This document shows positions 54,625 through 64,000 of a DNA stretch of 64,000 nucleotides, in pieces; the stretch's first letter is position 1, and each line of letters starts with the position of its first letter. The position numbers and the translations under genes were made by a program. The notes under the pieces are model-generated. The model had not been told where the DNA came from and ran no database searches. It was given only the letters and a program-made list of their open reading frames with translations. Source of the stretch: Aplectana chamaeleonis. Taxonomy: Eukaryota > Nematoda > Chromadorea > Rhabditida > Cosmocercidae. The stretch spans positions 895,001 to 959,000 of the forward strand of contig JAPDOI010000208.1 of the NCBI GenBank assembly GCA_029168955.1, given 5' to 3'.

Positions 54625-55837
54625 AGTATGATCCAGGCTTATAGGCGTAGGCCTCTCATTGGTGCAACTGCGATAGCGCCTTTCGTCGCTGGCGACAGAG
54701 TCGCTGCGGCTGCTAATCGATAATTGGTGACTCAACACTGCCAAGCACCCGATTTTTTCGTCATTTACAGAACAGTCAATTGTGCTTGGATAATATAGGT
54801 CAATTTTTTATTTTCAATAGCTGCTCATCATAGTTGCCAAAAGTTCGCCCGAGAGATGCCAATTCTTCATTTGTTTACTGAGACACTAGCCCCGAGTTCT
54901 ACAAAACAGAGTTTCGAAAAATGGTCCACTGAAGTTTGAGGGAGGAATAGGAAGATGCACTACTGAGCTTTCAAATTTCCCTTAATGCACCTGAGTAGAT
55001 CAAAACCCGTCGAAAGTTAATGTTTTGGATTCGAGAAAATAAAATATTTTCGACCCAAAACTTTGCCCAGGGCGCTTTCCTGACGCGCAGATTACGAACG
55101 CGAAGTCCATCCCCACTCATTCAACAGTTTTGGGTGGGTTGCGGCAAGCTAGATGTTCTATGGCCACAGTGACCTCCAGTAATCATGAGAAAAACCGAAA
55201 ATGGACCTCATATTCGGATTCAGCGCGTTGAATAACCACTCTGTACATGGTTTGATCTGAAATTTCTCCAATTTCTATAATAAAAAGTCTACCTCCTTGG
55301 CCTTTTTTAATCTACCTGAGTGCACAAACTGGAATTTAACAACTTTAAACTGGGTATTGTTATAACCCTCCGAAGACCGTTTTTCAGAACTCTATTCAGC
55401 AATCGTGGGCTTCTTTAATGAGAGAGCATGTGCGGACTGGTTTCGAGATATCTGTCAGCCTTTCCTACGTCATGGCTTTTTCACCGGACGACGAGAGCCA
55501 CATAGAACTTCGTAACAACCAGGCATTTCCCTACCTCTCGAAAACATAAAGCGTGACTAGTCGAGGTGACTAATCATCCACACGACGTCAGGTTTCGAGA
55601 TTAGCGAGCCTCCGGGAGACAAACTGATAGTTGCCTCATAATCTGGAGGCCGGACCAAGAGTAAGTGGCACCCCAAATACGACTCATCCGTTATACGACC
55701 GCCACTGATTCGTGATCAGGCCATCGTAGAGACTTTACCGGGCTAATGGCTTTATTTGGCTAGCCACACGATCCACATCCACTTGGATCGTGAGACCGTT
55801 GCGGGGTTTCCGGTTCCTGGTGACAGAGTAGTTTTGT
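54625..55837. other. Repeat remnants, no gene supported
   Basis: 55120-55290 carries a family J piece (GGTGGGTTGCGGCAAGC, TTCGGATTCAGCGCGTTGAA). No exon-like segment was recognised. Confidence 0.4.
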
Positions 55838-56189
55838 GTTGGCGCCAACTCTGTGCACATACATAATGGTGCGTCCGAATGAGGATGGCGGCCCACGCGG
55901 CCGGCGTGCTTGGCAGGCGGCCGTCGCTTTCGCCACTCTCGGACGAGCATGCGAAAAGTCTCCACCTCCATCGACTACGAACGGGGCCGGCACCGGCTGG
56001 CAGCAAGCACTGCGCCGATCAATCAGCTCTGCAGACGGTGGGAGAGGGGACGACCGTCATTGAAATCCCACACTCGTCCAAGGGCGGCGCATGCGACGGC
56101 CGCCCGCCAAGCACGCCGGCCGCGTGGCCCGCTATTCTCATTCGGGCACACTTTATGTTATAACATTCGTGCACCGACTTTGCGCCAAG
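55838..56189. repeat. Inverted repeat with CpG-rich arms (family D-related ends)
   Basis: TTGGCGCCAACTCTGTGCAC and its counterpart GTGCACCGACTTTGCGCCAA bound ~350 bp. Inner arms GGCCGGCGTGCTTGGCAGGC and its complement pair over about 60 nt. Mirror-image frames on both strands are artefacts of the pairing. Confidence 0.8.
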
Positions 56190-56403
56190 TCAGACTATAC
56201 CGTCAAGACGGTTCAAAACGGTCAGATCGTGATCCGCTCACCGTTTTATGTGTTTGACGCTGTGTTTTAAGTCCGGCACGCTCGTCACTGCCCGCAAAGC
56301 AACAGACTGCAAAGGTTGCCATCGATTGGACAGACTAGTTTACCCTAGTACTCAATCAGCCCGGCATTCTAACAGCCGCGGTCCGCCCCTCGCTGTCCCA
56401 AAA

Positions 56404-57343
56404 ATGTTTATAGTCGGTTCATTCCTTCTAGTGGGGTGAGTGAACCATGCGCGCCTATCAGCGGCAGTCCTGGCGGCGCCCGTGACCTCACAGGACTAAA
56501 ATTAATGAAGCGACTACACAGCTTTAACTGCAGCGGACTCTGTCAGGCTTCAAAGGCTGTGACTGTATTGCCAGTAACTTGAAAAAATATCCTTCAATAT
56601 AAACGGTACGAATCGCGCTGACACTTTCAATTGCTGTGGTTCGCGCTGGCGCGAAACCGGTGCACGTATGTCATAACATATGTACAGTCGGCACGGATCG
56701 CACTGATATGTATTACTTTACGTTTTTATTGCAAAGTTAGCGCAAATTCAGTGCCATGTGTTGTAACATACGTGCACCGAGATTGCGCCAACCTTCAATA
56801 GGGAACGCAAAGTGCCAGTGCGATCCGTGCCGACTGTACGTGGCTAGTTCCGAGTCAAGAAAGGGACTTTCTATTTTTTCTCCTCCAAATCCCTCTCTCT
56901 TCTCAACTGAAAATTTAAAAACATCCTAGCCGAAAAAGCAAACGTTAGGAATTGATAATAAGCACATCCCAGGAAAAATGGGCTTTAAGAATCAGTCGAT
57001 CGATATTTCATGTTAGCCCATCCAGAACACTTTGTACAGGTTATTTGAGCTGTACAGAACGAGAAATTATTTTATAGAATTGATTCACCTATGCGGTCAC
57101 AGATTTGTTCATTACATTTATGACACAATACGGACAATGTATCATCAAGAGAATGTTCTTTGATGTAATTGTATTTGAATGGCGCTTCGAAATCAATAGA
57201 AAACAGAAGAATATTGTTCGTGTTATTCAATTAGCAAGACACGGCGCAGCTACGCGGCAAACGTGGCACCCATTGAAGCATATGACAATGATTATCGATT
57301 GAATGATTTCGCGCCCAATAACAGCGTCGTAGCGGCTTACTGA
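56404..57343 (+). CDS. Small secreted peptide precursor (117 aa), unknown family
   Basis: Four exons with matching phases: 56404-56435, 56534-56573, 57017-57154 and 57200-57343 (stop TGA). Donors are GTGAGT, GTAACT and GTTCTT; acceptors are AACTGCAG, CATGTTAG and AATCAATAG. Introns are 98, 443 and 45 nt, the second holding a MITE. Exons 1-2 encode a classic signal peptide, MFIVGSFLLVGGLCQA, with cleavage expected after Ala16. The mature part has FELYRTRNYFIELIHLCGHR, FVHYIYDTIRTMY, then EEYCSCYSISK, a possible dibasic site (K83-T-R-R86) and an Asn/Asp/Tyr-rich tail ending NNSVVAAY. HLCG (48-51) with V/Y spacing resembles an insulin B chain, and EYCSC loosely an A-chain start. Only three mature cysteines are present against six in insulins, so I do not assign it there. 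AATAAA lies at 57450. Confidence 0.6.
56682..56839. mobile_element. Fold-back MITE, family D copy 4, in an intron
   Basis: Perfect ends GTACAGTCGGCACGGATCGC and complement; inner arms around ATGTGTTGTAACATACG. It sits in intron 2 of the secreted-peptide gene beside half of an older copy (56615-56681). Confidence 0.88.
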
Positions 57344-57449
57344 CTAAATGGCACGAACGATATGTACTTATAAAACAATCATCAACAATGTCTACTCAAA
57401 AACAGTGATCCTCATACGTACATACACTATACACATACGTAATACATGT

Positions 57450-57455
57450 AATAAA
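57450..57455 (+). terminator. Polyadenylation signal
   Basis: AATAAA 107 nt after the stop of the 117-aa secreted precursor gene; the spacing suits a nematode 3' end. Confidence 0.5.
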
Positions 57456-57485
57456 GGAATTGAACCCGTACTTATTGTATTTGAC

Positions 57486-57965
57486 TGAAGAGCAAAACAA
57501 TTGTTGTCTACTACAAATTCGACCCTTTCGATAGCAATCGCGTCTCAACAAACGATCTTTCGTTGTCCATGCGGGATACCCGAGAACATCTCATACCAGC
57601 CTGAGAGAGATATGTCTTCTTGCGAGCATTATCCATCTGCAGATGTGCCTAAACAGACAGAATCATTCGGAATCAGAAGCTCCTGACAGTGCCACCTAGT
57701 CCATACAATTTCGCTGAAGCTCTCCAACAAGTGTGCGGAACACATTCGAATGAACAGAAGTTCTGGAAACCATTCAAGGACAGATATGTGACCCTGTTGT
57801 CTCAGAAAACTTCTGGTTAGACAAACCCTCACGACGTCGTGGGCAGGGCTGGGCACACGTCCCAGAATGGCGTTTTTGAATACGAACCCTCCATAGCTTG
57901 GTACATTTTTAGGCACCCCCTTTGGGAAATCAAAATCGGCTGCTTTCCTAGAAGTTGCGCACAAC
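57486..57965 (+). pseudogene. Coding-like but broken segment, unknown
   Basis: One + frame reads SKTIVVYYKFDPFDSNRVST, then after two stops NQKLLTVPPSPYNFAEALQQ and VCGTHSNEQKFWKPFKDRYV, and continues past a TAG (57827). An unbroken 111-codon minus frame overlaps. The evidence does not decide between a decayed gene, exons with unseen introns, and chance. Confidence 0.2.
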
Positions 57966-58214
57966 AGTCATCATTCTGACTTCCCGATTTTGACAAGCAA
58001 GAATTCAAAAAAAAAAGATTTTATAGAGAAAACTCTGGAACGTTCAACAAAAAAGGTAGTGTAATTTCAAAACTTCAAAAGAATCTCAGAAAGAAAAATT
58101 GTAAGTAAGACGGTAAAATATGAGAAAAGACAAAAGATTTTTGATGTTAAAACACTTCAAGAAGTACAAACAACAACATAAGGACTACTATTGGAATTAA
58201 AATATTTTCTGCCG

Positions 58215-58383
58215 AATGTGTTCATGAACCTATGAAGGATCAGTTATTCTGTGCTTGACTGTTCTGATAAGAAATAACTATTCTCTTGCGTTGTGGAAAC
58301 AATATAGGATTCACCTGATGCGTAAGGACTGGAAAAGACCCGGGTCTTATCCACCTGGAGTGCCACTATCCGTTAAAACTTGA
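58215..58383 (+). CDS. Candidate terminal exon, unknown protein
   Basis: VILCLTVLIRNNYSLALWKQ, YRIHLMRKDWKRPGSYPPGV and PLSVKT read to TGA at 58380, with AATAAA-like AATAATAATAAAACT at about 58450. The acceptor is uncertain (CTATGAAG or ATAAG). Confidence 0.25.
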
Positions 58384-58568
58384 CTAGCCGTGCGATATGG
58401 TGCTTTTCCGCACCTACACAACAAACACCGAAACGAACGCGCTCACAATAATAATAAAACTTGCAATTATTAGAGAACGGGGAGGAGAAAAGGAATGAAA
58501 CTGGAGAAAATGGAAGGAGAGGTAGGATGCTTCCAATTTAGACAATGTAGAAAATTAAAGTAAATAAA

Positions 58569-58960
58569 CAAAGTTGGAGCGGGGGTAAATATTTAGCCGT
58601 GACAAGGTTATTTCAAACGAACCTAGGTAATCAAAAATAGCATTAGGCATGAGAGCAAAGGATATTGAGAGAAAGAGGAGCATCTGGCAAATATTTCACC
58701 ATTAATAGGCTCGATATTCAATGTAATTTGAGAACCTCTAATCTCGTTTCGGTTTAACCCCGAAATTGGGACAAAACCGGGACGAAATTTGAGGTCCTTC
58801 AACCACATTAAATATTAAACCTATTGATTCTGGCACGTTCGCCGGAATCTCCTCTTTCATTCGATCTTCTTAGTTCTCATGTTTAATGCTACTTTTGATC
58901 AACTCGGTTCATTTGAATAAACCTTATCAAGTCCATATAATTACCCCCGCTCCAATTTTG
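58569..58960. mobile_element. Fold-back element upstream of the 162-aa gene (~390 bp)
   Basis: GTTGGAGCGGGGGTAA at 58573 and TTACCCCCGCTCCAA at ~58943. The arms continue for about 80 nt with indels (GACAAGGTTATTTCAAACGA against TTCATTTGAATAAACCTTAT). It ends only about 25 bp before the ATG at 58984. Confidence 0.75.
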
Positions 58961-58983
58961 TCTAATAACATTACAATTCTACA

Positions 58984-59903
58984 ATGGGTACATTGAAAGT
59001 ATCCTATTTTAGCCTACTGTTTTACATATCAGTGCTTATCACATCTTCGATGCAGTAAGGGTGAAGTCAGATAAGGTGCGAGATTCATAGTCAACGCGAT
59101 ATTGCAAACCAATTCAACCTGATAGAAACACTTTACTGTGTCATTGTCAGCATCTTATTCCGACCTGCAGGAGGACAGTGGTATACCAACACTTTCTAGA
59201 AAATTTCGAACGAGTCTAGAAATCTTAGAAGTCTCAGGAAAACGCTAGGCAATCAGAAGAACATTTCTTCTGGAATGTTCTTTTGGTGATTTAGTGAGAA
59301 CGACATGCTTTTCATAATTGACCAAAGGTGTTCTCACTAGATTGGTTCTTTCCATCTGGTGTGTGCCATAAATACAAATGCACACGAATGCCCTTCATGG
59401 GGTGAGAACCAGGTCTTAATAGTAATGGAGAAATTCCATGGATACACTAGTATTCCCACAACAGGATTATTTTTTCCACTTGGTGAGCAATTTTCAGGTC
59501 CCAAAAAGAACCAAAAATCAGGTACGCCTGAAACCTCAACTTTTCAGCTTCATATTTGGAAAATTCTGTTATCATCTCCGTAGGCTACAACCCCAGTTTT
59601 TCCACTGAGGTATTTTGTTATGTCCATGCAGACCACTGCTACAGCAAGTTCAAAGGAATAACTTCGACACGGGCTAATTTGAAGCTTCTAACCGGTGAGT
59701 TATTCTAACCAGTACATCAGAACTTCTCACGAACCCAATTTCGAATGGTCACCCCGACGCTAGTAATATTTATTACGTTCATTTTAACAAGGGCAGCGGG
59801 AAATTAGTCAGGAACTCATTGTCAGAGAGGCACGAACATGAATATGGAATCAACTGAGGAATATGTCCGGAGTCGAACTGACTTTTCACACGATTACGGT
59901 TAA
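58984..59903 (+). CDS. Secreted protein gene (162 aa), unknown family
   Basis: Five exons: 58984-59054, 59249-59285, 59341-59482, 59548-59694, 59812-59903 (TAA). They total 489 nt, exactly 163 codons, with phases 2, 0, 1 and 1 all matching. Introns are 194, 55, 65 and 117 nt; donors are GTAAGG, GTGATT, GTGAGC and GTGAGT; acceptors are CGCTAG, TCACTAG, CTTTTCAG and TTAGTCAG. The product starts MGTLKVSYFSLLFYISVLIT SS, a clear signal peptide with cleavage near Ser21-Ser22. Five cysteines (44, 53, 107, 114, 136) lie in CAINTNAHEC, FCYVHADHC and GTHCQRG; no other membrane segment. The C-terminus is polar (STEEYVRSRTDFSHDYG). No known family recognised; the odd cysteine allows dimerisation. It lies 1.6 kb downstream of another small secreted-protein gene on the same strand. 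Confidence 0.62.
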
Positions 59904-60098
59904 CAGTATACGATTGGAACTTTCTTTTCGAGACTGGTTACTAACCCTGCGAGACAGTTTTACAACTCTTCACCTAGAGAGTAAAGTAAAGCCATCTTCT
60001 CGAAATTTTCCCACTCCCTAATTTGAGAAAGTGCACCTCCGCCTATTGTTTTCATCTGACTACTCAAAAACAATTACATTTAACTAATGTACGTTGCA

Positions 60099-60104
60099 AT
60101 AAAT
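60099..60104 (+). terminator. Polyadenylation signal
   Basis: AATAAA 196 nt after the stop codon of the 162-aa secreted protein gene. Confidence 0.45.
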
Positions 60105-61025
60105 AACATTTCCCCTTCTAATACGCAGTTTGATAAACAACGCTATTCCAGCTCATTAGTATTTATGATTTGAGATTAACTAGTCCACCCAACTTCGCAG
60201 GAAAGCGTAATTTTGAGTAAGTTTGTCAGAAATCTGAGCGAGATGAACTCCAAGTGCGAGGCTGAACGAACGTTTAGATCGTGATCCTTTACACAAACAA
60301 CGACTTTATATGTACTGACTTGAGCAGAATGAAGTACCTAGCGAGCATAACAATGGTATTAGTATTTGAACGTAAGTCCTTGATCTCAAGCAGTCACGAT
60401 TTCGAGGAAAGACAATTTTTGTAGTTCTCTGGACAACGTTTTCGTGACAACTGAATTCGAAACTAAATCCGGAAATATAAGCACCTTTCCGGGTAGTACG
60501 GTTGGCCACTTTGGGTGCATTCAATGCCGAAATTTTCTCGTGGACTTCATACCAGAAGGAAATAACATCGGTTCAACCAGTAATCAGACTTGAAGATTCG
60601 TGAGAGTTCGCAATCATTCACTGCTCACAAAAAGGATATGTAGCTGGCGATTGATGAAAATTCTAGAAGGTTTAGGATTCAGGATTTCCTTGAGCTGAAC
60701 GTAGCCTTTCAGTTATGTGACACCTACATAATTGGGAAAATCGGAATGATTCTCGATTCTCTCATCTTACTGAAGTTTAAGGTGCTTTGCATTAAAGTCA
60801 GTGCCCACGATAAAAGACCATATACTAGTTTTCGATGTTTTTGAGAAGGCAAGTTCACAAGAAAAAGTCTTCATAAAATTGTCAAATATTGAAAAAAAAC
60901 TGTTCAAAAAAATCTCTTGAATATCTAATTATGCCTGTTCGCGTGTATTGCTCACTGCGGACAAAACATCGAATGATACGTCTGAAATTCTTTCGCGCAT
61001 TAAAATTCTTGACTGAGTGACTTAA
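60105..61025. other. No gene supported
   Basis: A decayed AGGCAG-type tip (TTAAAGTCAGTGCCCACGAT) starts at about 60793. No exon chain was found. Confidence 0.4.
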
Positions 61026-61509
61026 AGGCAGTGTTCACGATGATTTTCGTTGCCGAGTTTTTTACTCAAAACAATACTTTGGCAACCAAATGTTACCAAA
61101 ATTACGAAGAAACGGCGAGAAACGCACTGAAACGTCTTATTTCAGTGACATTATTCTCTGGCCTGGACTAGATGTCCGGTTGGATGAACATGTTCATGGT
61201 GGTTGTCATCGGTGAAAAATGGAGCCAATCCAAGTTGGAAGACTATTTTACGCAAAATAGGATTAGTTAGGGATCGAAGAAAAGAACGGAGCAAAAGAGA
61301 GTACAGAATTGCAAAAGACGGTTCCACAAAATATTTCAGTGTCAGAACGAACAGTTCCAGTGATACCTAAAAGGCCGGGTGATACTCAGGGATTTCGCGT
61401 ACTTCTGGTAGGTTTTTCTCAATTTCTATGTAATTTTGATTCTACCCGGGGGACAATTAACCGATATGGCGAATAATCTCAAAGTTGAGGATTATCGTGA
61501 GCACTGCCT
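61026..61509. mobile_element. TTAA element, family B tips (484 bp)
   Basis: AGGCAGTGTTCACGATGATT to ATTATCGTGAGCACTGCCT; flanks TTAA and TTCA. The interior is unlike the other copies. Confidence 0.82.
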
Positions 61510-61799
61510 TTCATTTTCTGTTTCGTGTACCCAAGAAACTCTTCAAAAATAAGATGGTTTAATGCACATGCTTGGATATTGAAACTTATCGGGATAAAGA
61601 GTATTCCAAATTCGGTTAACGTTCCATTGGTGAGACGAACTCCAACTATTCCGACACTGAGCAGGACTGGCTGGACTGCGAGATTTTCACCCACTTCCCG
61701 ACCGTTTTTCGTCGTACTTCCGTTCTTACTCTTTTTAGAAGGAACCCAAAGCTCACCTTCCTGCGAGAAAACAGACAATTCTTCAACGTGAACACTGCC

Positions 61800-62406
61800 T
61801 TCAAAGGCATCGTACACGATGAAAACCGAATTCCAGCTTTTGCGTTCAGTCGGACTAGTGGGCCATATTAATCTCACCAAGAAAGCTTGGAGTTTCAAAA
61901 TCGCCTCTGAATTGAGAATCGCTTACCTCAAAAAGGGCTTCCTGGGTTTTGGGGGCCGGCCTGGGGTCGATACGTTGTTACAAGGAACAAAACTCCGCGG
62001 TCGCAGCCGGCGATTGTGCGCTGACGCGTCGTAGGGCGCAATTCGTACGCCACTCGATTTCACTTTCGGCATCGATCGAAAGCTGCTGACAGCACTGGAC
62101 GCAGCATGTTAGTAACCCCTTTCAGTTTCATCCAAAAAAAAAGATCGCTCGTCTGAATGGCGTCCTCGGTGAATCGCTTCAAACGCTGCGCCAAGGAACG
62201 AATCGTAAAAGTGTTCCTTGTGTTCTTCGCGCAACTATCCCGAACTGATTTCGGCGGGAACTTCAAATTTGTATTGAGCTTTCTTGGAATGAGTTTTTCC
62301 GGAAAAGTTGACGGTTTTGAGGGAACTTTTTGCAACTTTCAGTCACTATAGGCACACGAAAAAGTCAAAAACCCAAGTATGGTTTTTTTCATCGTGTACG
62401 ATGTCG
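61800..62406. mobile_element. TTAA element with AGGCATCGTACACGATG tips (~600 bp)
   Basis: Inverted ends AAAGGCATCGTACACGATGA and CATCGTGTACGATGTCGTTA. It directly abuts another AGGCAGTGTTCACGATAAAA tip at 62411, whose right end was not found. Confidence 0.7.
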
Positions 62407-62784
62407 TTAAAGGCAGTGTTCACGATAAAAGTCCGGTTGAAAAACGTTTGCGATAAATAGTGCGATGGACTGAAACAATGTTTAGCCAAATTTAAGATTT
62501 CACAAATAATTGTATAGATTGACCTATTATGATTGACTATTGGTGTGACTGAATGAATTTCGGTTTACTGGTTCCGCTACCCTTAACCTAGTTCAGCTAA
62601 TGTAGCTCAGCGAGAACAGTTTTGGGTCCTCTTTCGGATTATAAGACCAAGTAGAGAAATTTATCGAGAATTGTTTATCCCCCTGAAGCCGTCAAATGAT
62701 TATGACTTCTTCAAACACAATAAACTTAATACTGTGAACAACCGAGCGTTTAGTCAGTTGAAGCAACTGCTTATACTGTCCTTA

Positions 62785-62935
62785 TCCAAGCCAAAGTCCG
62801 GTCCGCAATTGCAGACTACGGCTGTTGCGTCCCGCGACACGACGATCATCGTGCTGGGAGAAAGGTGAACTGATCCGGGATCAAGTGGCCCCATGAAACA
62901 GCCGTAGCGGACCGGAATTCGGCTCCGAGAACGAC
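62785..62935. mobile_element. Short fold-back related to 7975-8243
   Basis: CCAAAGTCCGGTCCGCAATT to GCGGACCGGAATTCGG, with GGCTGTTGCG / ACAGCCGTAG inner pairing. Confidence 0.6.
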
Positions 62936-63273
62936 GATACCATTGTCTTCCCCAGTGGGTCGTCCAATCCGAAACAGTGCCCAGTTTTGTATGCTGTTTT
63001 CATACTCATTTTCGATTACACAATTTTTGTGTTCCGATTTCCGATGGCTTTGACTTTAGATTTCCAGATTCCGATTTACGACATTGGATTGGTCATTTCG
63101 CTTTCCGAATTCCTCCGAATACAGATAACTTGAAAAACTTCATTCGCTCATCTCTGAAGCAGACGGCCCGTTAGGTGCATGTTCTATACACTGTGGCCAA
63201 TATTTCGGTCCATGTCGACAGGATGAGACGCAGCTGATCAGAAAGCTCTAACGGGTGCTAGGGTTTTGCTTAA

Positions 63274-63822
63274 AGGCAGTGGTCGCGTTCAAATATGTTT
63301 GTCGTCTTTTCCCCTCTAAACCCTTTTCTGGGTCTCGAGTAGTAGGATCTATAAGAAAAAATCGCGAAAAAACCGCTGTTTTGGGCCAAATTTAAAGCCT
63401 GAACTTTCTTGTCTTTTGATGGTGGACGAGCCCACTCCACACCATCGGCATCGATGACCTCTTATATCAAGAACATCAGCTGCCTTGAAAATGAATTTCA
63501 ATCAATGAACCTTCGGATCTATGTACACATCTAATCAAAAACATTGACTGGAGTGCTTTCTTTCATTGCTCAACTGCATTTATTAGGTAAATTAGCATTT
63601 ATTTCTTCCTCTTAATGTCGATGATTTTTGACTGCTCGGCATGAGACGGCGATCTTTTTCGTCATCGCTGTGCACGTGTGCACGAACTGGCATTTTTGGG
63701 CCTTAAAATCTCTATTTCTAGCTCTTTTTCAACCTCGCTACCTTCATAGTTTTTCAGCTGTGTTTGATCTAAGCTGATTTTTGTAATTTTTTCGATAACG
63801 TTTTTCATCGTGACCACTGCCT
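63274..63822. mobile_element. TTAA element (549 bp)
   Basis: AGGCAGTGGTCGCGTTCAAA to TTCATCGTGACCACTGCCT; TTAA at 63270-63273 and 63823-63826, the latter shared with the next element. Confidence 0.85.
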
Positions 63823-63826
63823 TTAA

Positions 63827-64000
63827 AGGCATCGTTCGCGCCGGAAATCAATTTTCATTTTTCAAGCTCAATTTCATGAATGAGCCCGGTAGACCACACT
63901 GGTTAACTTAGGCGCGTCAAAAACGTTGGGCAATGAGGCTGGAAGGCGTCAAAGATGAAGATCCGCCACCAATTCTCACCAGTCATCTAGCACTTTTTCC
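63827..64000. mobile_element. TTAA element, family C copy 4 (cut by window end)
   Basis: AGGCATCGTTCGCGCCGGAA, then AATTTCATGAATGAGCCCGG and GATCCGCCACCAATTCTCAC, aligning with 19017-19200. Continues beyond the window. Confidence 0.85.

Noticed and set aside
55735..56257. Several 75-115-codon GC-rich frames
   Set aside because: Both strands read the same because of an inverted repeat; no splice or start evidence.
57105..57302. 65-codon frame containing LARHGAA, like the RHG of histidine phosphatases
   Set aside because: The overlapping exons of the secreted-peptide gene explain the region better. The motif lacks the rest of the phosphatase signature.
1..64000. CRISPR arrays, bacterial operons or phage defence systems
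   Set aside because: Tandem repeats here have no unique spacers, and the genome organisation is eukaryotic.

Overview
The window looks like nuclear DNA of a nematode, most likely a clade V (strongylid, hookworm-like) worm. The support is short introns (about 45-120 nt) with TTTTCAG/TTTCAG-type acceptors, a mariner/RTE/Penelope/tRNA-SINE mix, and a very dense load of short non-autonomous inverted-repeat elements. The organism call is inference. There is no operon or prokaryotic gene organisation, and no rRNA or intact tRNA gene was seen.

Layout. 1-2225 is a minisatellite with a 42-bp monomer and a 150-bp higher-order unit. 2.5-9.8 kb is repeats: a tandem ~785-bp duplication, several fold-back elements, and a mariner relic split by a TTAA element. 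9842-11358 (minus) is a multi-exon host gene of unknown function. 11830-14821 is a decayed Penelope-like retroelement with its GIY-YIG endonuclease ahead of the reverse transcriptase (Naiad-type order). 15.6-24.3 kb is a LINE fragment plus nested inverted repeats. 25-38 kb is mostly repeats (SINEs, TTAA elements, fold-backs) with scattered candidate host exons. 38.8-42.1 kb has a candidate F-box-like gene whose intron holds a repeat that itself carries a nearly full-length but dead mariner. 44.5-50.5 kb has a GC-rich element, a candidate minus-strand gene or pseudogene, and an RTE-type LINE carrying two TTAA elements and a small fold-back. 50.9-56.2 kb is repeats. 56.4-59.9 kb has two small spliced genes for predicted secreted proteins (117 and 162 aa). 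60-64 kb is TTAA elements and unassigned sequence.

The best new material is: (i) the two secreted-protein genes, which are invisible as single ORFs but read cleanly through phase-consistent GT-AG introns; (ii) the exon chain at 9.8-11.4 kb; (iii) the permuted Penelope-like element; and (iv) a superfamily of ~430-555-bp elements starting AGGCAG/AGGCAT whose TTAA target duplication is shown by two independent interrupted transposon reading frames. Most other open frames look like chance. All exon calls are by eye and need transcript support.
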